Origin: Chitinophaga arvensicola
GTDB taxonomy: Bacteria; Bacteroidota; Bacteroidia; Chitinophagales; Chitinophagaceae
Assembly (NCBI RefSeq): GCF_900110835.1
Contig: NZ_FOJG01000001.1
Coordinates: 2,511,499 to 2,575,498, forward strand
Direction: 5' to 3'
DNA length: 64,000 nt
The position numbers were made by a program, and so were the translations under genes. The notes beneath the pieces are model-generated. The model searched no databases. It worked only from the letters and a program-made list of their open reading frames with translations, and had not been told where the DNA came from. This document shows positions 34,791-42,853 of the stretch, piece by piece. The stretch's first letter is position 1. Each line of letters begins with the position of its first letter.

Positions 34791-35582
34791 ATGAAAAAAC
34801 TTATCATATTCATACTGGGCATGTCGCTGTTTGTGATGGGCTGCAACAAGAAAGAACTGGCCCTTCCTTCACCCGCAGTGATCAAGCTCACGTTGCAGGG
34901 ATATTCACTCGGTGATACCCTTGAAGCATTGAAAGGTAAAGAAGTAATAGCGACATTAAGAGCCAATAGTTCCTTTTCAACGATTGCACTGATAACGATC
35001 AATGATGATCAACAAAAAATTGATGTGCGGAAAAAAGGAGCAACCGATATACTTGGTTCTTTTGAAGTAGGCAGAACGCCTTTTTCGCAAACAAAGAGAA
35101 TATTTTTCGATGGAAAAACAGTGCAGGATAAAATGGAAGTAACACCTGTTACCAATCCTGCCAACACGGGTTTCCGGATAAAGTTCCAGACCGACTTTCC
35201 CTATTTTTATGGTGGTGCGGTCGACTTTATCGTCTGGCAGCAATCCGTTGACATGAATACTTATGAGTATACTTTTACAAAGATGCAGGAAATAAAAAAC
35301 GTTGGTAGCGCTTTTAGCGGGTTTATAGAATTGCCGGGGCTTGTCAGCACTGATCAGATCTGGAATACCTATGTATTTAAAGTATTCAAAACAGGTACTA
35401 CCGAACTGCCCTATACGGACGAAGCAGACGTTTCAGGTATACAGGTGCCGGAATATAATTTCGGAATCATGGATAACATGAAAGCGGGAGAGAGTAAATT
35501 ATTCCTGGTACGGCCTTACTATACGGGTAATGCAGTAGGAGAAAGCTACGAAGTAGAAGACATTTCCTACTTCTTCCGTTAA
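34791..35582 (+). CDS. Lipoprotein partner of the locus B receptor
   Basis: This 263-aa lipoprotein (lipobox Cys18, VMGCNKK) is encoded 17 bp after the receptor gene. It starts with a beta strand IKLTLQGYS that resembles the first strand of both locus C lipoproteins (VVNGYNG and VKGYNG). The rest is beta-rich with aromatic residues (FPYFYGGAVDF, NTYVFKVF). I do not recognise a named domain. Its place after the receptor suggests a surface-exposed ligand-binding partner in the role SusD has elsewhere. Confidence 0.65.
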   Translation: MKKLIIFILGMSLFVMGCNKKELALPSPAVIKLTLQGYSLGDTLEALKGKEVIATLRANSSFSTIALITINDDQQKIDVRKKGATDILGSFEVGRTPFSQTKRIFFDGKTVQDKMEVTPVTNPANTGFRIKFQTDFPYFYGGAVDFIVWQQSVDMNTYEYTFTKMQEIKNVGSAFSGFIELPGLVSTDQIWNTYVFKVFKTGTTELPYTDEADVSGIQVPEYNFGIMDNMKAGESKLFLVRPYYTGNAVGESYEVEDISYFFR

Positions 35583-35620
35583 GATATACCAGCCTGAGAA
35601 ACCCGCCTGATGCGTACTAA

Positions 35621-35654
35621 AGCAAGAAAGCCACCTTCTGGTGGCTTTCTTGCT
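35621..35654. terminator. Bidirectional terminator between converging loci B and C
   Basis: A perfect 15-bp stem, AGCAAGAAAGCCACC with loop TTCT, lies between the stop codons of the + strand gene ending at 35582 and the - strand gene ending at 35660. The A/T-rich outer stem gives T-rich ends in both directions. Confidence 0.8.
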
Positions 35655-35659
35655 GCTGA

Positions 35660-36442
35660 TTAACGGACCCTGTCTGGATGGAAAAACATCCTGGCATAAT
35701 CCAGCTGGAAAATTCCCGGAGTGATGAAGTAAGGCTGCACAAATCCCTTTTCTCCCGCCAATGGAAGTCCCATTCCTTTTACACTTATCCTGCTTTTATT
35801 TTCATTGTCTTCAAACGCCCACTGATCTGTGGTGCCTGCCTTGGTAAAACAAAGACTGCTGCCATCGTCCAGCAGGTTCTTATCGCCAAAATCGTTACCG
35901 GCTAGGTAGTTAGTATATATCCAGCTGCCGGGTTTTACATTTTTAGCCAGGTATACTTTATATTCCTGGCCACTGGTGTTGTCCAGTCTGTAAAGAAAAA
36001 TATCTACCGGCGTTTCGTTGTCGCTGTAATGAATATAAAAACCCAGTTTGTTGGTGGCCGTATCCGCCGGTGGGGGCGTTATCTCCATTACTTTGTCATG
36101 GATATACAGGAAATTGATCGCGGCCTTTGTGCCATTGTCGGGTAATGGTTTGGTGAAGATGACTTTTTTAGAGACCGTATCCGTTACGGTGACTATTTTT
36201 TGTGCCAGGTTTCCCGGATACGCATATACGGCACTCATTTCAAATTTGGAGACAGGCGTAAGGACCCTGTTGCCTTTGTACGCAGTGGTATCTATGGTAA
36301 TGAGCAGTGCGTTTTCGGATCCGTTGTAGCCATTCACCACTACGTGCATTGCCTTGCGTGCATCCAGGTTATCTTTGTTGCAGGCCGCGAATACCAGCGG
36401 CAGGAACAACAACAGGGATACTATTTTTTTATAATTCCTCAT
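35660..36442 (-). CDS. Lipoprotein, second of two paralogues in locus C
   Basis: This 260-aa lipoprotein (lipobox Cys21, VFAACNK) has an N-terminal strand AMHVVVNGYNGSENALL followed by a DT motif that closely matches the neighbouring paralogue (VTVKGYNGSDETLEV). Middle segments FLYIHDKVMEI and FYIHYSDNETPVDIFLY also align with FFYFNGQV and ISYMFRPTVTQYAEPVDIVL in that protein. No known domain is recognised. It is the last gene of locus C and is probably a surface ligand-binding or receptor-accessory protein. Confidence 0.65.
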   Translation of the reverse strand: MRNYKKIVSLLLFLPLVFAACNKDNLDARKAMHVVVNGYNGSENALLITIDTTAYKGNRVLTPVSKFEMSAVYAYPGNLAQKIVTVTDTVSKKVIFTKPLPDNGTKAAINFLYIHDKVMEITPPPADTATNKLGFYIHYSDNETPVDIFLYRLDNTSGQEYKVYLAKNVKPGSWIYTNYLAGNDFGDKNLLDDGSSLCFTKAGTTDQWAFEDNENKSRISVKGMGLPLAGEKGFVQPYFITPGIFQLDYARMFFHPDRVR

Positions 36443-36453
36443 TTCGTTCGTGT

Positions 36454-37242
36454 TTAAAGTTCTAATTGTTTCTGAAAGCTCATGGTGTTGTCGACAGGCA
36501 CCTCTTCGAAAATGTATACTTTGGCAGACTTTACAGATGCGGCAGGTTTGGGGGCAGTAGTAGAAGTAGGATGCCAGGTGTATTCGGTGCCCGTGGTGTA
36601 AAATTCGTTGGTACCTGCTTTGTACACATACACCAGGAAAAGTACGGCAGTAGGTTGCCCGTTATACACCTGCCCGCTGGTCGCAAACGTAGAAATGGAT
36701 ACAGGCGCAGAAAATTCATTCGGTTTTACATTTTTAATCCGCGTGATCTCTTCAAAAACTTTTGGTGTGAAATAATATTTACCCAATACAATATCCACCG
36801 GTTCAGCGTATTGGGTAACGGTAGGTCTGAACATATAGGATATCTTTATTTTGCCTTCTTCCAATGGCGGTACTTCGGGCATTTTGCTGACCTGTCCGTT
36901 GAAATAAAAGAATTCAATAGTGGCAGGACTATCTTCTTTTTTCAGTTCTTTGTTCAGGATTATTTTCCCGGTGGCTATTTCTTTAATGCTCAGTGTTAAT
37001 GCCTTTTGGCCTGCCGGCAGTATACATCCCCGGGTTTCGTCAAACTTCCCGGGAGGGGTTTGGATAACAGGCATAGTATCTAACCGTACTTCCAGTGTTT
37101 CGTCGCTGCCGTTGTAACCTTTTACTGTTACTGCCAGCATTTTATCTTCATAAAGAAAGCCGGGCTCCTTTTTGCTGCAAGCCGGCAATGTTAGCAGGCA
37201 TATTCCTGTAAGCGCTAAGAAGAGTATATGGATTGTTTTCAT
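36454..37242 (-). CDS. Lipoprotein, first of two paralogues in locus C
   Basis: This 262-aa lipoprotein is counted from the ATG at 37242, which gives a normal lipoprotein signal (MKTIHILFLAL, Cys22 in LPACSKK). An upstream in-frame ATG at 37263 overlaps the receptor stop codon (TAATG) and would add seven residues; either is possible and would be translationally coupled. The strand VTVKGYNGSDETLEVRLDT matches the gene that follows 11 bp away, so the pair arose by tandem duplication. Its function is unknown; it is probably a partner of the locus C receptor. Confidence 0.65.
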   Translation of the reverse strand: MKTIHILFLALTGICLLTLPACSKKEPGFLYEDKMLAVTVKGYNGSDETLEVRLDTMPVIQTPPGKFDETRGCILPAGQKALTLSIKEIATGKIILNKELKKEDSPATIEFFYFNGQVSKMPEVPPLEEGKIKISYMFRPTVTQYAEPVDIVLGKYYFTPKVFEEITRIKNVKPNEFSAPVSISTFATSGQVYNGQPTAVLFLVYVYKAGTNEFYTTGTEYTWHPTSTTAPKPAASVKSAKVYIFEEVPVDNTMSFQKQLEL

Positions 37243-37262
37243 TTGATTGTTATTAGGAAGCA

Positions 37263-40200
37263 TTAAAAGGTATAAGCAGCGGTTAAACTGAAGGAGGCGC
37301 CCACTTTGCGGACAAAGGTTTCTTTGTCGCCAATCCTTTGTTTTGTTTTTCCGTCGGGAGATGTTTCTAAATAGCCTGCCTCATATTTTTGTGAGAAGCC
37401 ATATTTCCATTCATAGATCTCTGACCATTCATTGGCGTTGATAGCCGATCCTGCCATACCCCGCCATTTGTCCAGCAGCTTGTAGGTATCTTTACTATTG
37501 GTGTAAAAGCGATACGGATTGTTCATCAGGTTGCTCATATTGAATCTTACATTCAGCTTCTTATTCTTCAGGAAGGAATAGCTGACTTGTGCATCCAGCT
37601 GGTTACGCGGACGCTCATACTCCACGAGATCTGGTTCCATACCGGTGGCGAAGGTTTTATAGCCCATATGGTTATAGGCCACGTTGGCGCCAAGGCGGTT
37701 GCCATTGTATTGCAGTCCGAGGTTATACAATACAGGTACCTGGCCATACAGCGGACGATTTTCTTTCAGTAATTTTTTGGTACGGTAAGAGTAGGTGTTG
37801 CCGTACATATCGGTACTCATTGTTTTTCCTTCAAACTGGGCCGATTGTACAATGGAATTTTGCAGGGTGAGGTTACCGCTGAAATATATTTTATCAAGGA
37901 ATTTCCAGCCCGGGTAAATGAAGCCTAAGCTTTTACGCAGATCAGCTTCCCAGCCATGTACCTTCGCCCATTCGGAGTTGCTGGTGGTAAGGTATACACG
38001 CATACTGGCATCCGTCCAGTTACGATACAATTCTACCGGCTTATCGAAGTACTTATAGAAGTAACCGAAAGACAGCACTTCGCCGGCTTTGGGGTACCAT
38101 TCGAGGCGAAAGTCGTAGTGATCAATCACGGTAGACAATACCCCTTCATTCCGGCGGTAACCGGCAATGGCAGGATCGTAACGGATCATCATCGAATTTT
38201 CAATCAATGCAGGGCGAACTACTGACTGTGAGTACGCTGCACGGATATTAAAGTTTTCAAACGGTGTGGCGGTGAGGTTGGCGGAGGGCAGGTAGCGCCA
38301 GGTTTTTTCCTCTGTTTCCGCATCTGCCGTGGCAGTTACAATCTTCCCGGATACCGGGTCTACATATTTTGTTTTCTCTCCCTGTTCAATCAGCTTGTCG
38401 ATGCCCAGATCATTTGCACTGTTTTTTAATTTTTCGTACTTAAAGTATTCCGCCCTTACACCCCATACGAGCCGGAGCCATTTTGCCAGGCGATTATCGA
38501 GCATCGCATAAAAGGCCTGGTTCGTATTCTTCCCTTCATACCCGTTCCTGGAAAAAGCGGCAGGGTAGTACAGGAGATCTTTCATAGGATCTTTGAAACC
38601 GAGGAACTGTCCCCATTCCTGTACCGGCACAAACGGGTACACATTGTTACTCGATTGCACATTACCGATAGGCAGAATGATCCAGTCGTACGTACCATGA
38701 CGCTCCATATACTGATATCCTGCTTTAACAGTTTGATTTTGTCCTGCTATTTTCAGGTGATAACTGAGCGCTGCTTCTGCTATCTTATTGGTTTCGCGGT
38801 AATAGAATTGTGCCCTGTTAAAGGTACCATAGCCGGGATTGGTGAGCGCGGTTGGCTTCACGTTGTAGATGGTTCCGTTCAGGGTTTTATAAGGATACAG
38901 CCAGGCTTCTACCGCATCCAGTTCATTGTTGGTAAGGTTGTTCCGGGCCAGGTTCCAGTCGAACTTAAATGCACCGAAAGTATGCTCGCCATTGATACGG
39001 TTTTGCAGCATATCAATAAACTTGGGGCGGTCATATTCCCGTATTTCGGGCAATTCACCACCAATTTCATTTCCCCAGCCTACAATACGCGAAAACTGGT
39101 TGTTAAAAACACGGGAGTAGAAATTACGCAAGGTAATTTTGTGGTTCCTGGAACTCCAGCCTGCGTTGAGCAATGCGCCCCAGGAGGTCACGAAGTTATA
39201 CTGGTTAGAGAAGGTAGGTTGTATCTCTTCTCCTGTAACAGCGTCGTAGCCGGTATTCCCTAGTTTTTCCCAGTTGCCTCTTTCAAAACGGGGGATGTCA
39301 TCGATGGATTGCTCGTTGCGATAACTCAGCGATCCTACAAAACCGAAGCGGCTGTTTTTGATATTGTAATTGCGCCCGAGGCTGAACTGGTAGTTTTGTC
39401 CGGGAGCTGCTTTATAGGTCCTGGTGCCGAGGCGTTCAAAGCCACCGATCCTTTTGTTCTGTTCTGCTATCATGGCCGGTGTGATAGGCGTTATACCGGG
39501 GGTAGGCAGCGCATTGGGATCTGTTAGTTTATAATTATCGTTGGTGAAAGTCATCAGGTCTTTAGGGAAATGATTTCTGCCGCCATCATCAAAACCCAGG
39601 TAATCATTTTTGCCACGGGCATATCCCAGGAAATCTTTACCGGTGCTGCCTGAAATATATTTTGTGCCGATGCTGATGGTGGTGAAATTTTCATTGGGGA
39701 TGGCAAATGTATTCACCTGTACCAGTCCTCCACCAAAACCAAAGCTCATATCGGGAGTAGCGGTTTTAGATACGATTACATTATCTATCAGGTTGCTGGG
39801 AATAATATCGAACTCAAAATCGCGTACCTGTACATCTGTGCTTGGTAGCACGGCGCCATCCATCATGGCCACATTGTAGCGTTCTGCGATGCCCCGCACT
39901 ACTACGCGGCGGTTGTCGACTGTACTTACCCCGGAGATACGTTTCAACGTTTCGCCAACGTTCTTGTCGGGCAGCGCGGAGATCTGTTCCCGGCTGATGC
40001 CGTTGGAAATACCAGCTTCATTTTTCTGTCGCGTGTATAATGCCGCAGTAGTTTCTTTGCTGGCGGTAGAAGTGATCACAACACCGGTTAAAGTGCCTTT
40101 CTGGCGCTTCATGGTCACATTCAGCGGGAAGGCCTGTCCGTCTTTTATGTCGATATCTGTCACCAGTTTGCTGGCGTACCCGATAGAGCTGATCTGGGCC

Positions 40201-40697
40201 TGGTATTTTCCCGGTGATAAGGGAATGCTGAAAAAGCCATCCGCTTTACTGGTAGTACCCAGTTTACCGATACGGATGGTGACATCCGGTAGCGGCTCGC
40301 CCGTTTCATCGTCAATGATTTTGCCGGTGATGCGCCCGGAGCCGGTTTCAACGTCTGTATCGCCAGCCGCATTTGCCGGCGCAGGTTTGAGTATAATGGC
40401 GCCCTCACTGATGCTGTAAGAGATGCCAGCTGTTTTGCGTAATGTTTCCAGCACTTCTTTTATGGAAGGCGTGGTATGAGGGAAGTGCAGGGTTTTCTCC
40501 AGGCGTTCACTGACTTCTTTTCCGTAGGTAAACTGAACGGGTTCAATTTTTTCTATTAAGGCAAGTACGGCTTTCCCCTTGATGTCTTTTTGGGGAAGCT
40601 GGATAGATGTTGATATCACCTGTGCAGAAAGCGTGCTTCCGGCAAGTAATATCATACTGAATAAAAAATAGGTGATACTGCGTATCCTTTTTTGCAT
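37263..40697 (-). CDS. TonB-dependent receptor with STN signalling domain (locus C)
   Basis: This 1144-aa outer-membrane receptor has a signal peptide (SITYFLFSMILLAGSTLSAQ) and an STN domain (about residues 40-105, VLALIEKIEPVQFTYGKEVSE). A carboxypeptidase-regulatory-like domain (about 125-205), a plug (RGIAERYNVAMMDGAVLPST-like) and a barrel ending in LTAAYTF follow. It is a close paralogue of the locus B receptor, sharing GETLKRISGVST with ESLKRISGVST and FDIIPSNLIDNVIVSK with the same strand there. The STN domain links it to the FecR encoded upstream. The ligand is unknown, but B and C probably import related compounds. Confidence 0.9.
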   Translation of the reverse strand: MQKRIRSITYFLFSMILLAGSTLSAQVISTSIQLPQKDIKGKAVLALIEKIEPVQFTYGKEVSERLEKTLHFPHTTPSIKEVLETLRKTAGISYSISEGAIILKPAPANAAGDTDVETGSGRITGKIIDDETGEPLPDVTIRIGKLGTTSKADGFFSIPLSPGKYQAQISSIGYASKLVTDIDIKDGQAFPLNVTMKRQKGTLTGVVITSTASKETTAALYTRQKNEAGISNGISREQISALPDKNVGETLKRISGVSTVDNRRVVVRGIAERYNVAMMDGAVLPSTDVQVRDFEFDIIPSNLIDNVIVSKTATPDMSFGFGGGLVQVNTFAIPNENFTTISIGTKYISGSTGKDFLGYARGKNDYLGFDDGGRNHFPKDLMTFTNDNYKLTDPNALPTPGITPITPAMIAEQNKRIGGFERLGTRTYKAAPGQNYQFSLGRNYNIKNSRFGFVGSLSYRNEQSIDDIPRFERGNWEKLGNTGYDAVTGEEIQPTFSNQYNFVTSWGALLNAGWSSRNHKITLRNFYSRVFNNQFSRIVGWGNEIGGELPEIREYDRPKFIDMLQNRINGEHTFGAFKFDWNLARNNLTNNELDAVEAWLYPYKTLNGTIYNVKPTALTNPGYGTFNRAQFYYRETNKIAEAALSYHLKIAGQNQTVKAGYQYMERHGTYDWIILPIGNVQSSNNVYPFVPVQEWGQFLGFKDPMKDLLYYPAAFSRNGYEGKNTNQAFYAMLDNRLAKWLRLVWGVRAEYFKYEKLKNSANDLGIDKLIEQGEKTKYVDPVSGKIVTATADAETEEKTWRYLPSANLTATPFENFNIRAAYSQSVVRPALIENSMMIRYDPAIAGYRRNEGVLSTVIDHYDFRLEWYPKAGEVLSFGYFYKYFDKPVELYRNWTDASMRVYLTTSNSEWAKVHGWEADLRKSLGFIYPGWKFLDKIYFSGNLTLQNSIVQSAQFEGKTMSTDMYGNTYSYRTKKLLKENRPLYGQVPVLYNLGLQYNGNRLGANVAYNHMGYKTFATGMEPDLVEYERPRNQLDAQVSYSFLKNKKLNVRFNMSNLMNNPYRFYTNSKDTYKLLDKWRGMAGSAINANEWSEIYEWKYGFSQKYEAGYLETSPDGKTKQRIGDKETFVRKVGASFSLTAAYTF

Positions 40698-40785
40698 AAT
40701 TTTACAAATTAAATGTTACAGACTTCTTATTGGGACTGTGCGTTTAGCAATGCTGCAGCGGTGTGAGATACCGGCGTAGCATCAT

Positions 40786-40815
40786 CCGGTCTGGCACACA
40801 GACCGGTTTTTTTTT
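40786..40815 (+). terminator. Hairpin in the fecR-receptor gap of locus C, antisense terminator
   Basis: A perfect 8-bp stem, CCGGTCTG-GCACA-CAGACCGG, is followed by nine T residues on the + strand. Locus C genes run on the - strand, so this terminator faces against them. Loci B and E have the same arrangement. Confidence 0.75.
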
Positions 40816-40862
40816 GCTTTCATTACTGGTTTCAGCTCATTCGGGTATAGGTATTAGCGTTG

Positions 40863-41813
40863 TTAAAAAATGATGATCCTGTTATTTTCTGTTTTATATT
40901 GAAATCCGAGGGTGGCCGACAAGAGGGAGAGTGTTTCCGCAAATGATTTGTTTTTGATCCGGATGGTGACGGTTTCTTTTTTCCACCTGGTTCCCGTAAC
41001 AGCGATAGGCACGTTATACCATGCGGAAACAGATTGCAGTACTTCTTCCAGTGGTGATTGGTTGAATACCATGCCGTTGTTCCACCATTCGCAGAGCATC
41101 GCTGCGTTTACGTCATCTACTGTAAAATTGTTTTGCTGCCTGTTGTACCGGAGGCGTTTGCCGGGAATCAGATCGGCGAGTGGGCGGCCGTTGTATTGTA
41201 CGCCTACTTTACCGGTGCGTACAATCACGGAGGTATACGCACTATCCTGCGCCGTTACTTCAAATGAAGTACCGAGTACCTGTGTGCGCAACTGACCGGC
41301 TTGCACAAAGAAAGGCCGGGTGGGATCCGGTTTTACTTCAAAGAAAACTTTACCGCTCAGGGTAATGTTCCTTTTGTGGCTGTTGAAATCGGGAGGAATG
41401 GTTACGCTGGAACCCGGGAACAGATACACCATACTGCTGTCCGGCAACATGGCCGTTTTGTGCGAGCCTGCCATTGCGGTAATGGTTTGCGACGGGCCGA
41501 TCTGTTTCTTCAGGAACGTATTATTCAGCCAGAGGGCGCTGGCAAGGATCACTACAATGGCGGCTGCATACCTGACCCAGGTACGATACGGGAACAGGGA
41601 CGGCGTTTTCGTTGTTGCTTTGTCCGACCAGTCTGTGTGCCGGGTAAACGATTGCCACAGTGCCGCCTGCACCTCCTGCTTGTCGGGGTCGCTCAGCGAG
41701 CGGTCATCTTCCGGCCTGGCCTGCAGCCATTTTTCTATCAATCTTTTTTCTGATTCGGTGGCCCTGTCCTGCAGGTACCGGTCTATCATTTCCCTGATGA
41801 TGGTGATGTTCAT
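40863..41813 (-). CDS. FecR-family anti-sigma factor/signal transducer (locus C)
   Basis: This 316-aa protein has an N-terminal cytoplasmic domain and one membrane helix (about residues 82-101, YAAAIVVILASALWL). The periplasmic FecR domain contains LPDSSMVYLFPGSSVTIP and LSGKVFFEV, and the C-terminal domain contains WYNVPIAVTGTRWKKE. LPDSS in place of the usual LPDGS is a small variation. It would connect the locus C receptor STN domain to the sigma factor encoded upstream. The gap to the receptor gene (165 bp) holds the antisense-facing terminator. Confidence 0.92.
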   Translation of the reverse strand: MNITIIREMIDRYLQDRATESEKRLIEKWLQARPEDDRSLSDPDKQEVQAALWQSFTRHTDWSDKATTKTPSLFPYRTWVRYAAAIVVILASALWLNNTFLKKQIGPSQTITAMAGSHKTAMLPDSSMVYLFPGSSVTIPPDFNSHKRNITLSGKVFFEVKPDPTRPFFVQAGQLRTQVLGTSFEVTAQDSAYTSVIVRTGKVGVQYNGRPLADLIPGKRLRYNRQQNNFTVDDVNAAMLCEWWNNGMVFNQSPLEEVLQSVSAWYNVPIAVTGTRWKKETVTIRIKNKSFAETLSLLSATLGFQYKTENNRIIIF

Positions 41814-41910
41814 ATAAACAGGAACATTTCAGCGTTCTGACTATATGCCCCGGAAATGAAGATTTTAACTATCCGGGGAATGTTACCAAATTATTACCAA
41901 AAGATAGCGG

Positions 41911-42489
41911 CTAGTTGCCATGCAGGAATATAGCGAGGAGAATGGCTTCTTTCAGATGTTTCCTGAGTTTCTGGTAGCTGGTGTTCAGTTGATTGCGGAC
42001 GGTTTGTTCGGAGATATTCAGCAACCGTGCGATCTCTTTTACGGAAAGATTTTTTTCCTGGCGCAGCCGATATACCTGTTGCATCTTTTCGGGTAACCTC
42101 GTTATTTCCATCTCCGCCAAAGCCTGTAACTCCCGTAAATGCAGGGGTTCCATATAGCTGATCAATTCCGGCAGGATGTTTTGTTCATATTCCTGGCTAC
42201 GGCCGGCATTTTTGGCGGCCCGCGAAAAATGGGTCAGCACTTCGTATTGTACGGCGGTATGAAGATAAGCAGCAACAGTAGTTTCAATGGTTAACCTGGT
42301 GCGCCTGGCCCATAGGTTGATCAGCACTTCCTGTACCACATCTTTTGCATCTGCATCCGATTTTAAACGGTTGGCCGCATAAACGTACAGCCTTTCCCAG
42401 TACCTGTCGAAAAGTGCTTTGAAAGCAGGACCGTTATCCTGCTTCACCTGGAGCCATAAATCTGCGTCGGTAAGTTCGTTGAATGCCAT
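41911..42489 (-). CDS. ECF RNA polymerase sigma factor (locus C)
   Basis: This 192-aa ECF sigma factor has region 2 with DAKDVVQEVLINLWARR (about residues 42-58) and region 4 with the helix-turn-helix VKEIARLLNISEQTVRNQL (about 150-168). The end is hydrophobic (AILLAIFLHGN). It heads locus C, with the FecR gene 97 bp downstream. A TACTTTTG box lies 28 bases upstream of the ATG on the - strand. Confidence 0.92.
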   Translation of the reverse strand: MAFNELTDADLWLQVKQDNGPAFKALFDRYWERLYVYAANRLKSDADAKDVVQEVLINLWARRTRLTIETTVAAYLHTAVQYEVLTHFSRAAKNAGRSQEYEQNILPELISYMEPLHLRELQALAEMEITRLPEKMQQVYRLRQEKNLSVKEIARLLNISEQTVRNQLNTSYQKLRKHLKEAILLAIFLHGN

Positions 42490-42517
42490 GGTGTACAGAA
42501 AGTACGGTTACTGCCGG

Positions 42518-42525
42518 CAAAAGTA
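42518..42525 (-). promoter_or_regulatory. Probable -7 box of locus C sigma promoter (TACTTTTG)
   Basis: On the - strand, TACTTTTG matches TAnnTTTG and ends 28 bases before the sigma start codon. A well-spaced -33 TTG is not obvious. Confidence 0.45.
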
Positions 42526-42795
42526 TAGGGCTTTATGGCAAATAATAAACTTTTGAGTGGGAACGGAAGTCGTGAGAGAGTGGCAGCATCGCCGGAATCC
42601 GGCTATGGAGCTGCCTGGAGAGTGGAATGTTATCTTAATATTAATCTCTGAAAGGGTAGTCGGTAACTACACCGGTTGCTAACACGATATTCACCTGTAG
42701 ATAACAGCTATTTTATAGGGATGGGTTATGTGGCGGGGAACTATATTTTAGATAGGGCTTAACTAGGGCTGGGCTCTCAGAAATGATCCCCTATA
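42526..42795. other. Gap between divergent-end of locus C and the end of locus D
   Basis: No gene is seen. The stretch holds the upstream region of the locus C sigma gene and ends at the locus D terminator. The short open frames are not credible. Confidence 0.4.
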
Positions 42796-42828
42796 GAAAG
42801 CCGCTTCATCAATTATGAAGCGGCTTTC
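42796..42828 (-). terminator. Terminator of the locus D operon
   Basis: A 14-bp perfect stem GAAAGCCGCTTCAT with loop CAATT lies 26 bases beyond the stop codon of the last locus D gene. The T run is short (CTTTC), so strength is moderate. Confidence 0.65.
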
Positions 42829-42853
42829 CTTCAACAAACAGCTGCTGGTGTTA

